Made by a program: the position numbers and the translations under genes. From Sparassis latifolia (lineage: Eukaryota; Basidiomycota; Agaricomycetes; Polyporales; Sparassidaceae): DNA of 64,000 nucleotides. A model generated the notes under the pieces. That model was not told the origin of the DNA. It did no database searches and saw only the letters and a list, made by a program, of their open reading frames with translations. Of this stretch, positions 34,742-44,980 are shown piece by piece. The DNA is taken from NCBI GenBank assembly GCA_018466975.1, contig JAENRS010000017.1:496001-560000 (forward strand), written 5' to 3'. Each line of letters starts with the position of its first letter. Position 1 is the stretch's first letter.

Positions 34742-36391
34742 CTATCCGCCCTCGAATACACGACCCGTTCCCCCGTCTTCACTATTTGAGCTCTTGCTGT
34801 GTCGCCTTTCCTTGTGCCCTCTGGATGTAGCGGCCATCGCCGGAGAAGCAGACGAATTTGACACAGGGGAGTGTACTGGTTCAGCAACGAGGTCATTTTT
34901 CTTACGCCTTTTCCGCTCGTTCTCCCGCAGATTTAAGCGCACACCGAAGAACGAGATGTGCTGCGATCATTGTCAACAAAGGTACGTGGACGACACTCTG
35001 TTCGTGACTAACCTTTGTCAAATCAGTCGAAGCGCGAAGACCTGGGAACTCCTTGGTGGAATAAATCTTGAAAGGGCCACCATAACATTCGGCAAGCACT
35101 GGAATCTCCTGGGCACCGTAGGCTTTGGAGAATATGTTGAAGACGCGGTACCGCAGTATAAATGTTCCTTCTATTTTCACAGCAAGGTCCTAAAGCACCA
35201 AACGAATGGTCAACAAAACTCCCAATGAACACAAGACCTGAACTGCTATGCCCGGGACGTGCAAAGCAATCTTTGACACGAACAGAGAAAACGAACATCA
35301 ACGCTTTCTTCCCCTTGTATTCCAAGCTGGCGGATTGGACAAATGTTGCGCCCACAAGTGCTTCGGTGCAACTGGAGCTCTCCGCTATGGCATAATCACC
35401 GTAATACGCGACCACGTCAGAGTCGACAAAGCTTGTCGATGGATGCAGATACCGACTGCCGGGCGGCGACGACATATAGCCGACATTGGATGGCATTAAC
35501 GTGTTCTGATTCAGCCCCGGTGGAGGTGGCGGCGCTGGAATTGAATACGAATGTGTCCAAGACGCAGGAGTTAAGGTCGACATGGGAAACATGTTCGGCA
35601 TCGTGCCGGCAGATACCTGAGCGGAGCCGGGATATAGTTCATGGGACATGGAAGGAGGCGGCAGCGGCGGTGGGACGGTATATGAAGATGACAACGACGG
35701 TGGCATTGACGAGAAACCCCGGTTGACCTGGGCCGATATTCCCGGAAAGGATGAAGGATGCAAGAGAGATGTTGACATGGTGGACGATGAAGGTGCAGAA
35801 GGACTCTCATACTGTTCTTCTGGTCGAAGCCTGGAGCTCTCTACCTGCGGGACATCAGCGTCGTCATCTCCCGGGACTGGGAACAGGTCGACATGACATA
35901 GAAGACCGAGGCTCTTAATATCGCTGCAACAGAACAGTGAACACGAACTTCTCTCCGGTAGACGAGCAAGCGTACTCATAGTTCTCGAATTCCTTCTCAA
36001 TCTCTCTTGGCGTACCAGCATTATACACCTCAAACAGTCGGAACTGGACCACGGGAGGTGGATCAAGGGGTCTCCGGTCTTTCCGCGCATATCTTTGGAC
36101 AAATCGGTCAAAGGCTTCCAACAGCAAATACCCACAAACGCACTTTCGCCCTAAATCTGCCTTCTGTAGTTCAATTAGCTCTGCCCGTAATGTGTGCCCG
36201 CCGAATTCCCCGTCAATGAAGGTGACAGGGTCGCCAATAGACGACGACCCGACTCGTCTGGCTTGCTTAGCGGCTGTCAGACCTACTGATGTTGAGTGTT
36301 GAGTAATCGGACGCACAATTAGGCCCGAAGGCATCCGTTCAACCGATGCGCTATCTGGGAACCGCAATGTTGTCTGCATTGGCGCGTGCAT
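34742..36391 (-). CDS. Velvet-domain transcriptional regulator
   Basis: Five exons on the minus strand (36391-36144, 36092-35976, 35923-35284, 35189-35013, 34960-34742) give 466 residues in a closed frame. The velvet domain is split by a long insert. The first part includes LIELQKADLGRKYARKDRRP, LDPPPVVQFRLFEV and SLGLLCHVDLFPVP. About 150 residues rich in Pro and Ser follow. The second part contains ATFVQSASLEYKGKKALMFV, DLAVKIEGTFILRYRVFNI, VLAECYGGPFKIYSTKEFPG and ASTDLTKHISFFGVRLNLRE. A basic tail (ERKRRKK) is a likely nuclear signal. Velvet proteins bind DNA through an NF-kappaB-like fold and link development, spore formation and secondary metabolism. The layout with insert and C-terminal velvet end suits a VelB/VosA-like member more than VeA, but I cannot assign the subfamily. 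Confidence 0.92.
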
Positions 36392-37807
36392 GAGTGGCAG
36401 TGGTCTAAATTTGGGACAGACCTTGTGAAGTATCTGAGCGTTGAAATTGGTTGAAAGATGTTCAGCGACGAAATTTGTTCGTCTCAGAGCTGGGTTCCGG
36501 GACGAAGGCTCTGGTAAGGTGTGAAGTGGGGAGATCTGATGCCGATACTAACGCAAACGTTTATAAGCACTTCACATCCGACTTACCTGTGTGTGGCTTT
36601 GTATTGCGCTGTTGAACGCCCGCTTGGAGTATGGCTTTCGGGGTTTGTATTATATTGTAGATGGATAAACAGGTCCATTACGCCGGGGTAGCTCCGATCT
36701 TATCATATCTCAGATATTCTGGCCAAAGGTTCGGGAATGGGCTCGTGCCTGCTGGAACACACCTCAAGCTCAAAGTCAACTCGTCCTTTGCTGTTACCTT
36801 TACCGAGTCGGAGTCGAAGTGCCTCGCTGCATTTCTGATTGAACCACTCTTCTGAATGCATGGGCTCCGATGTGAATCGTAATCGGAGTCAGACCATGTC
36901 CTACTGGTCGCCCTGGTGGTAATCAATCCATGCCACCAATGGTTATCCTGTGGCAAGGGTTGCTACTGTACTGTATTTGAATCCATAGGTATGTTTCACA
37001 CTCATTTTATTTTGCTTCAATTCGACACCATGACTCCGGATTGATCCCCTATCTCACTCGGTTCATTACGCCAGACGTTCATCGACTCGGAATAATCTGG
37101 CGATGGCGTACGGCTTGCAAGACATGATGCCGACGTATATAGCCCCATTATTAGTCGGCTCTTGGCTTCATACGTGTCGCTCACCGCTCTATGAATGGCC
37201 AGAAGGATTAGATGCACTACTCGTGGTCAATTCCAGGGTCGCCTAGAGCATGTTCTGGATGGAACAGAATTACTGTACAAGCCGCTCTTCCTCCGCCGCA
37301 GCTGCATCTGGTCGCATTCCATTACCCGAGGGCAGGACAGACCTGTCACCAGTTACCAGTCAGATTGTCAGATATATCCTCGGTATTACACATTTCTCTC
37401 ATACGGAATCTAGTCACGGCTTTTTACGAACAAGGCCTCCTATCGCATCCGGAAGCCAAAGGAATCGTGACTTGGGTCGTAATACCTTCGAGCTTTTAGC
37501 GGCTACTGGCAGATCTCTCGCCGTGTCTGCAACGATCAGGCCTTATCCTTGAGCTTTGTGCCCTCTACATCTTCATCTGATGTAGTGGTCCCATATATGC
37601 TTTCCCGGAAGAATCTACTGTAATTTGTATAAACTCGCCTGTCGGTCAAATCACAGTCATGATCACGGTCCTTCGTACTTACTTACCTAATCGGGCATGG
37701 ACGCTCGGATACAATCTGTGCCATCTACTAGTCTCGTAACCAGACGTTCACGTGAGCAACCTGGCGGTTACCAAATTGGGCGTTTAAGATGTTGGGTCGC
37801 TCCCGAT
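36392..37807. other. Intergenic upstream of the velvet gene
   Basis: About 1.4 kb including the velvet promoter. Frames on both strands are short and unconvincing. The 10-mer CCAGACGTTC near 37741 recurs at the right end of the MITE that follows. Confidence 0.45.
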
Positions 37808-38091
37808 AACGTCTGGTGAAATTTGTATAGAGGGGGGGGGTATGTCACATGGGCGTGACCTCAGCCAAAACTCGAAACATCCGAACCTGAGCGCGGCACA
37901 TTCGCGAGTCACCAATGCCTCGAATATGGTCCAAGGTACACGTATGGTCACACACATGAACAAATTTTTCCAGCGGGGTCAGGAGATGCACAGGTACATG
38001 CGGGATGACCAGCGTGACACGCGCTGCGCGGGAGCTACAGTGGGGAGAGCGTTACATACCCCCCCCCTCTATACAATTTTCACCAGACGTT
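37808..38091. mobile_element. 284 bp MITE-like element with G9-containing terminal inverted repeats
   Basis: The left end (37808-37848) starts AACGTCTGGTGAAATTTGTA and runs through a nine-G tract to TATGTCAC. The right end (38051-38091) is its inverted copy with only two mismatches and the same nine-base C tract. The 200 bp between has no coding sign. Short length, long matching ends and lack of a gene are typical of a miniature inverted-repeat element. I could not see a convincing target-site duplication, so the superfamily is open. Confidence 0.75.
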
Positions 38092-38324
38092 CTGACAACC
38101 CTTCCACCTCAATTCCCAAAAAGGGTCGAAGGTCAGAACGGCTGGTTCCGAGACTAGCCATCTACATCGGAATTGGGGTGAGCCACATTAATATTCCTTT
38201 ACTACACATGTACACTATAGCTAGCCACATGTGCTGATCTACATATAAACTAAGTCGGAGCCGTCCGTGTCTCGTTGTGGACAGAATTAACTTTGGCTTC
38301 GGTCAGACAGCCGCTAGGTTCGAC

Positions 38325-38357
38325 ACAAACCCCTCTGATAATGTCAGAGGGGTTTGT
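38325..38357. repeat. Perfect 14-bp stem hairpin
   Basis: ACAAACCCCTCTGA (38325-38338) and its exact inverted copy (38344-38357) are separated by the 5-nt loop TAATG. No gene ends next to it, so it is more likely part of a mobile element than a terminator. Confidence 0.8.
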
Positions 38358-38381
38358 AACAAGGTACCGGTTATTGAAGTC

Positions 38382-38507
38382 GTCTGCAGGGTGGCGCGGC
38401 TAGTTGTTACCGGTTTGAAGCTGGAGTTACAACGCGATACTGATTGATAAGAAACCTAGTTATAACTCACGATAACAGATTTGTAACGAATTGCCCACCC
38501 TGCAGAC
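38382..38507. repeat. 13-bp inverted repeat pair
   Basis: GTCTGCAGGGTGG (38382-38394) and its exact inverted copy (38495-38507) frame 100 bp without coding signs. They could be the ends of a very small element. Confidence 0.55.
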
Positions 38508-38751
38508 CCCTAGTATTATTAACGGCGTCCACGCGGAACGCGGACGGTGCTTGGTATGAGACTAAGACAGCCGCCAGAGTCGAGATAATTAGGAATACCA
38601 ACTTGCCAAACACGAGCATTATATGGCGTGGCATACAGAATGCAATAAAATACAGCCGTGTACCACCAGAAGTGTCACCAGTACAATGTTGGTACAGTGC
38701 ATAAGGAAAACCACTGGAAGAAGTGGGCTACACGGTCGACGTTTATCGACA

Positions 38752-40309
38752 TCATCGAGTCTCCGCCATTTCCGGCCAGAAAACCTCAATCACGACTTTC
38801 GAGACAAGGTCGTCGTCATACGCGGCTGGCTGCACATATGAGCATCCGTACCGCCTGCGGAGGTGTGCGCTGAACGTCTCCTCGCGCAACACCTCGCGAG
38901 CATTCGCGATCCGTGCCGCGGTCCGTGCACCAAGCTGTTCTGCCTCGTCATCGTCCAGGGGGTGCGGTCGGCGGCACAGCTCCCCATAAGCCGCCGCCAG
39001 CCACTCCGGGACACTGTGCTTCATCGCGAGCACGATGACCTCCACAGGGCTCATGGCGTCGAGCTGACCCGAAAGCGCCCGTATGGCCCATCGGCGGACC
39101 CGAGCGAACTCCAGTTGCGTGGCGACGCTGAGCAGGATGATCCATTCATTGAGTATGGGCGTTTCTGGCTCATAGACACTGGTGAGACGGACGAGCAGGA
39201 GGGTCAATATGCTACGATATGTCTGAATGGAATTACACACCCATAGTACAGGAAGTTCAGAAGGCAGTCGAAGTCGAGCTGAGTGACGAAGCGCAGTATG
39301 AATGCCGTTTCGTCACACCTGCCCTCCTCAGGACTGCGTAAGAGAAATAGGCGACGAAAATAGTCCGAATCTTCCTCCAGATGATGGCGGTGCACCCTGT
39401 ATATGCACCCTTGTACCTAATATTCAAGTTACTGAGGGTCAAAACATCGTTGGACGCTGACTGATCACGACAACTGACATTGAACGTCACCAAGTCGTCG
39501 CCCATGTAGAACCGGGAGTGATGCGGACGACGTATTGTTTGAGTCGATAGCTTGGTGGGTTCGCTAGATGAGTTTCGATGACGGTTCTCAGAGGCTTGTG
39601 GACGCGACACGGGCGCGACGATGGATGACGACAAGGCTGCAGCCGATGGAGGACTGAGCGATGCAGGCACCGCCTTCGCGGAACCGTGCAGAATCTTGTG
39701 AAGCCTGTTTACCGCCGAAGTAGGGGAAGGCGACATTGGGGATAGAATTCCGACGGTGAGATGGTTGAGGTCCTCATGCATGATGTTCCCCTTGGACGGG
39801 CTTGGGGCTACCAACTCCAAAGAGGACGCCCGACTAGACGATCGGGTGGAAGTCGTCACCGGATCCAGCGAAAGAGCGGTGCCTTCGAAAGACGTGTGTA
39901 TAAACACTGGAGATAACTGGAGGGCAGAGATCTCTCCGGAATGTCTGGAATGTCCGAACTCGCTGCTGCCACCCTGAAACTCAGACGTTGTGAATTTCAG
40001 GCCGGGAGGGGAAAGTAAGGAAGGCGATCCAGTCGTGCATATTCCTGGGGAGCTCTGGTCTGTCCAGATTGGTGCACTTGAAGGCGACGTTTGTGTTCGT
40101 CGAGTTAGAGGCACACTCACCGCTGTTTTGATCCCGAGTAGATCAGCCATCGTGGGAACAGGAAGGCCGCACTGTGGCGAGATACTCGACAGCGTCTGAA
40201 GGAAGACTGAGTTAGAGGCACACTCACCGCATGTTTTGATCCCGAGTAGATCAGCCATCGTGGAGAACACATGTTCGGGGTATGCCGCTTGTGCATCATT
40301 GTGCTGCAT
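38752..40309 (-). CDS. BTB/POZ domain protein
   Basis: Three exons on the minus strand (40309-39479, 39416-39241, 39178-38752) give up to 477 residues in a closed frame. The first 200-250 residues are Ser/Pro-rich and probably disordered. The BTB domain follows: FYMGDDLVTFNVQGCIYRVH, HHLEEDSDYFRRLF and LLNFLYYG. A helical tail typical of the basidiomycete BTB expansion comes next (LSVATQLEFARVRRWAIRAL, VEVIVLAMKHSVPEWLAAAY, CRRPHPLDDDEAEQLG, VIEVFWPEM). Such proteins dimerise and some serve as cullin-3 adaptors, but no function is assigned to this subfamily. The start is unclear. The exon with MADLLGIKT occurs twice in tandem (ATG at 40150 and 40258), and the frame is open up to 40309. The ATG at 40150 may be the original start. 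Confidence 0.8.
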
Positions 40310-41849
40310 TAGTATACTTGTGTTCGTCGAGTCAGCTGAAATATGGCCAGCGGTGTCACCAAGTCAGTGTGCATTGAAGGCGATACTTCGGCCAATATGA
40401 ATGCGGTACGCGCAGCTCGTGACATGTCATTGCATGAGATGACACGACAAAACATAGGATAGCGGACATGTATCATGAGAAAACATATCGTGTACATGTA
40501 GCGGTTTTGGTGCCCTCCCCAGCAACAAGTACATCTAGAACTGCAAATGGGTTGAAGCAAGTGAGCACCCGTCACTCCAGAATGTGGGAGATTACGCACT
40601 CGAAGTGGCTGGAAGAACCACTTGTTCTTTCCGCTAGTGTATCTGTCCTCCAGCAACTTCTTAATCTGCTTCCTCGAGTCTTCCCGCTGTGAGACCTCCT
40701 TGAACGTGTCCGCAGCCACGACACCCTTCAGGCCCTCCAACTCCAGTGCGTATCGTGTAGGGAACAAATGCGAGTAGTTGACGACCTGACGAGCGGAATT
40801 GTCCGCCTAGTGAACATACCATGCCATCCGGACACACAGAACACACGCACCTTGATGAAAGGCTTGACCTTGCTCCGCTTCGCCACCTTCTTCGAGCCCA
40901 TGCGCTTCGTCACCTTCAGAGGGTAGCGCTCGATACCAGCAACAATCGCGTGGGGGTATGGCCGCTCCTTGGTTCCTTCGTCTAGCTGCTTGATGACGAC
41001 CACCTTCTTCCCCGCATGGCGCGTCTGAAGGAAGACTGAGTTAGAGGCACACTCACCGCATGTTTTGATCCCGAGTAGATCAGTCATCGTGGAGAACACA
41101 TGTTCGGGGCATGCCGCTTGTGCATCATTGTGCTGCATTACTATACTTGTGTTCGTCGGGTCAGCTGAAATATGGCCAGCGGTGTCACCAAGTCAGTGTG
41201 CATTGAAAGCTATACTTCGGTCAATATGAATGCGGTACGCGCAGCTCGTGACATGTCATTGCATGAGATGACACGACAAAACATAGGATAGCGGGCATGT
41301 ATCATGAGAAAACATATCGTGTACATGTAGCGGTTTTGGTACCCTCCCCAGCAACAAGTACATCTAGAACTGCAAATGGGTTGAAGCAAGTGAGTATCCG
41401 TCAGTCCAGAATGTGGGAGATTACGCACTCGAAGTGGCTGGAAGAACCACTTGTTCTTTCCGCTAGTGTATCTGTCCTCCAGCAACTTCTTAATCTGCTT
41501 CCTCGAGTCTTCCCGCTGTGAGACCTCCTTGAACGTGTCCGCAGCCACGACACCCTTCAGGCCCTCCAACTCCAGTGCGTATCGTGTAGGGAACAAATGC
41601 GAGTAGTTGACGACCTGACGAGCGGAATTGTCCGCCTAGTGAACATACCATGCCATCCGGACACACAGAACACACGCACCTTGATGAAAGGCTTGACCTT
41701 GCTCCGCTTCGCCACCTTCTTCGAGCCCATGCGCTTCGTCACCTTCAGAGGGTAGCGCTCGATACCAGCAACAATCGCGTGGGGGTATGGCCGCTCCTTG
41801 GTTCCTTCGTCTAGCTGCTTGATGACGACCACCTTCAAGTAAATTCCCG
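40192..41849. repeat. 829 bp tandem duplication spanning eL27 3' part and BTB 5' end
   Basis: Unit 1 (about 40192-41020) and unit 2 (about 41021-41849) are nearly identical, with about a dozen substitutions by eye. Each unit holds, on the minus strand, eL27 from its RHAG codons to the stop, then the spacer and first exon of the BTB gene (MADLLGIKT / MTDLLGIKT). The junction lies at CGCATGGC-GCGTCTGAAG (41011-41030), with a GCG shared by both sides. A third partial copy of the BTB first-exon segment lies at about 40104-40157. Confidence 0.9.
40535..41138 (-). pseudogene. Chimeric eL27 copy lacking its own 5' end
   Basis: The eL27 part (exons 41021-40851, 40785-40600 and the 6-nt 40540-40535) matches the intact copy downstream from [11 protein letters not shown] to PLRF and stop. 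Its promoter, start codon and the first residues (through LVLQG) are missing. The sequence before it is the duplicated BTB 5' end. Reading without splicing from an ATG at 41138 or at the MTDLLGIKT methionine (41087), that segment runs in frame into RHAGKKVVV, so a fusion protein is formally possible. The BTB-derived part contains a GT-AG pair which, if spliced, would break the frame. It keeps the canonical AGKK motif. Confidence 0.75.
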
Positions 41850-42006
41850 CATGGCGGCCTTGGAGGACGAGTGCGACCTAAAAGGGATATCAATATTTTT
41901 ACGCCGGCAAATTCTGTCAAAGCCACACTTTTCCGGGCTTGTAAACTCGGGCAGCAGTGTGAGATTCAGTCCATACGCACGATGTGAGAGACATACCTCG
42001 AGGCAT
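41364..42006 (-). CDS. RPL27: 60S ribosomal protein eL27
   Basis: Five exons on the minus strand (42006-41997, 41945-41929, 41877-41680, 41614-41429, 41369-41364) give 138 residues in a closed frame. The N-terminus [20 protein letters not shown], then [45 protein letters not shown] and a C-terminal FFQPLRF identify eL27, a component of the large ribosomal subunit. The exons of 10, 17 and 6 nt are extreme; the last one encodes only Phe and stop. The motif normally read AGKKV is AGIYLKV here, two residues longer, while the partial copy upstream of the BTB gene keeps AGKK. As the only copy with a start, it is presumably the expressed gene unless another exists elsewhere. Confidence 0.92.
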
Positions 42007-42462
42007 CTTCAGGAGGGCGAGGGTGCTTTATCGTATGCTATGTTCGCGATTCACTGAGGCGAGCGGCAGCCACCCGGATACTGCCGCCGAAAGCTGTATA
42101 GCTCATCAGATAAAGTATTTAGATCGGTCCCGTGATTCCCACGGTTTCCCCGGCGTCGGATTTCTTGAATATGCTTCAGGAATTCGGCCATTTATCTGCA
42201 CAAGCAAACATTCACTGCACACTCGCTTGACCACTTCCCAAGTAAATTCTATGATTCGTTCACTGTTCCATCGGAGGAAAGATTGGATTTCTCGCTACAA
42301 GATGAAAAGGACTCGGAATACTTTATCAGAGCGTGTCCCTTGTCAGGCCGTATCCCGTGGACCTTTTGCCCACAGAATGCCATCAACACCTCTGGCCAGT
42401 TCTGCCATCTCGTGAGACTTGGCTTTACGCTGCATGGCACTTCGACGTAGCGCACCAACTAG

Positions 42463-43163
42463 ATCCACCGTTATTTCCTGGTGCGCGAGTCGGACTTCTT
42501 TCGGACGATGTTCGAGTTGCCGTCGGGAGAAACGCCAGCGGAGGGTCAGACCGATGATAAGGCGATTCCTCTCCCGGGGTCGCCCGTCGCGAATTCGAGT
42601 GTCTGCTCGACTTCCTCTACTACGGGTGAGCAGTCGCGAATTGATGGCTCTTCGTGTCACAATCTGAGCGATGTTGCCGCAGGATGCACGACAACCATTC
42701 TTTCTCGCTGTCCGATTGGGTGAACATTCTGTCCATATCCACTCGATTCATTTGCGATACAATTCGTGACCGGGCGATTCGAGAAATCGACCTCCGCCCA
42801 GCCATAGATCCCATTGAGAAGATCGTGGTCGCCGTGAAATACAATGTGCCGCATTGGCTCGCGCCATCTTATGCAGCGATCTGTCAGCGGGTCAACCCTC
42901 TCGAGGTAGAGGAGGCGGAGAGATTGGGGTTGTCTACCACTGTACTTCTCGCTCGTGCGCGAGAGGCAGTGCGACAGGACGTCGACTCTAACGCACGGGA
43001 GTCGGAGCAGGGACCACCTTGGTCTCGTGCATCATCTCCAATCTCAATACAGCCTTTCCCCCCGCCGATTCTCCATCGCGACTATCAGCCTTACAACGGG
43101 AGACGCGTCATGGAGATCGTGCGAGAGGTATTCTGGCCAGTTCAGCCTATCCCTGAGATTTGA
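42463..43163 (+). pseudogene. Second BTB/POZ gene, frameshifted
   Basis: Exon 42463-42625 encodes the BTB core (IHRYFLVRESDFFRTMFELP, SGETPAEGQ). Exon 42683-43163 encodes the helical tail (HDNHSFSLSDWVNILSISTR, IEKIVVAVKYNVPHWLAPSY, VMEIVREVFWPVQP). Between LPG and the expected REFECLLDFLYYG the frame jumps at the GGGG run 42576-42579, as if one base were missing, and the exon length (163 nt) confirms a one-base deficit. The exon that should precede 42463 is not recognisable: TAG codons lie just upstream and the BTB start is degraded. The tail is close to the neighbouring BTB gene, so the two are probably relatives. A base error could explain the frameshift, but not the missing start. Confidence 0.75.
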
Positions 43164-43233
43164 CAGGTGGTCACCCTCATCCTTGGATGGTTCTGTTTGT
43201 GCGCGCTCGATCTTTCTGTCGCGAAGTTTGTTA

Positions 43234-43753
43234 GGGCCCGTTCGGCATCGAAACATTTGCGTCACGCAAACGCTTTCGCAACGCAAACACCCAGAAGCCG
43301 GAAATTCCCGAAAGTTCCGGCCAACCCGAGGTTGTGACTGTCTGTGACTGATGGGTTGGGTTGTCCCCTGCCGCCGACATTCCCGCCTTGCCGCCCTCAA
43401 CGACGGCGACGAGCATGAGCATCTGAGAGCGCCGTCGTGTGGCACCCATCAGTACATAGAATACAGCAGCACAATTGAAAAAGGAATGTTGTATGTATTC
43501 TACATATTCTATCATTGAATCAAGACATCTAAATCCACCTGCTCATCGGGGGCAATGACAAGCAAAGGCAGACACACGACGAGCAAAGGCAGACGCATGA
43601 CGAGCAGCGATTCCCGGTGCCGGTCAACACGGTTGCCCGGAAATGGGGTGTGACAGCGGCAAGATCGGCCCGTTATGTGCATCTGTTTGGACGGATGCGT
43701 GAAATGAACGCAAACGTTTGCGTGGCGCAAATGTTTGGATGCCGAACGGGCCC
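43234..43753. mobile_element. 520 bp Harbinger/Tourist-like MITE
   Basis: Terminal inverted repeats of 39 bp (43234-43272 and 43715-43753) begin GGGCCCGTTCGGCATC and differ at two positions. Directly outside both ends stands TTA (43231-43233 and 43754-43756), the 3-bp target duplication typical of PIF/Harbinger elements. The GGGCCCGTT start also resembles their ends. No transposase is present. Inside, a unit of about 20 bp around GAGCAAAGGCAGAC is repeated (43560-43610). The element lies about 70 bp 3' of the broken BTB gene. Confidence 0.85.
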
Positions 43754-43756
43754 TTA

Positions 43757-44980
43757 TCATGCTACCTGTGAATAGTCAATATTGTAGTGATATTGTATAA
43801 GTACATACGTTTATGCTTTGATTGGTGACATTCAATGGCGACACCTTCGAGCAAGTATCGCACTTTGGATCGTCGCGAGAGCGGCATTACGTATTCAAGT
43901 AAGGAGCTTCGATAGCTCATGTGCTACTCACATCTGTATCTGTTGTGACAGAGATAGACCTATTAGATTGAATCAAGATGTAAAGATCAGAGATGAGCAC
44001 AGTTGTCTACTCCGAGCTCAAAAACTTCACCGTAGCCGTTAGTTACACCTCCAGCATCTCGTCCCTTGATGTCGTTTACGACACCTGCGGTACCATTTTG
44101 GCTAAAAAAAACCGGTGAATCACTGTCGCAGTAGAGCCGCGCGAACGGCACTTACTGTACTTCCGAACCCTGCATCTTCGGCATCGACCTGCTCATCTAC
44201 GTTTGTGGCTTGTTCAAGCTCCCACTCGTCACCTAGAGAGCCCCAATTGTGCGGCCCAGCACCACCCCTGTGTATGTGTTTGTCCATGCCGTTCTTCGCC
44301 ACGGCGTGGTCTCTGATGACGGCACAGGGCGACGAAACACGCTGGGTCCTAGTCATGCTCAGAGTATGTTATAACTTTAGAGCTGGTGGTAATTAAAGGC
44401 TCACGCACGGAGCAGCTGAATAAATAGCAGAGCTGCACCATGCCCGGCGAGGATGGTCATGGCTTCAGGAGCGTTCTGATTCAGTTCTGGAACGCAGCCC
44501 GACCGCATCCGACTCACCAATCGCAATCGATATTCATCTCCAACTTGTCCAACAATTCGAATAACAGCATCTCAGCGTGCAATTTCGTCCCGAGCTCGGT
44601 AAAGTGCGGGCAACGCGAGACGTCGTAGAACGAAATCGATGGTGAGAACGTCGTGGCGTTGAACAACTGTGTATGGAAACACGATTACCTATTACGGAAT
44701 GACGTGAGGTTGCATAGAGTTAAACGGCACTAGCAGCCTTTGAACTTTTTAATACTTTTTTGAGCATATGGACACAAAGCGGGTGCGGGGCAAAACATCT
44801 TGGTTCAGTGATAGTGCCAGTCTCGGCCGCTACGACGTTCCTCTTTTCGCCACTTTTTTACATGGTTTGAAGCCACACTAGTACTGCGACGAAACAACTC
44901 ATCCGGAAACAAATACGTGGAGTTTATGTCACTCTTTTATGCGAATCCGTCAGCGGATGTATATCTGTGGAAGTAAAGAT
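43757..44980. other. Intergenic, nothing recognised
   Basis: About 1.2 kb after the MITE with short unconvincing frames on both strands and no repeat I can define. Confidence 0.45.

Larger units (their letters stand above)
38092..38751. other. Non-coding stretch with nested inverted repeats
   Basis: No gene. It contains the hairpin at 38325-38357, the wider inverted pair at 38382-38394 and 38495-38507, and two similar TTACCGGTTT-like blocks near 38365 and 38407. Together they look like a folded-back element remnant. Confidence 0.5.

Noticed and set aside
38325..38357. Rho-independent terminator
   Set aside because: This is fungal nuclear DNA, there is no adjacent gene end and no T tract follows the stem.
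40104..40160. Intron in the BTB first exon (GT after MADLLGIKTA)
   Set aside because: Splicing to the nearby AG at about 40078 shifts the frame into a stop; the unspliced frame stays open.
41836..41846. Tiny intron or start codon explaining AGIYLK in eL27
   Set aside because: The extra block has no GT-AG ends and is far too short; it is in frame and best read as an insertion.
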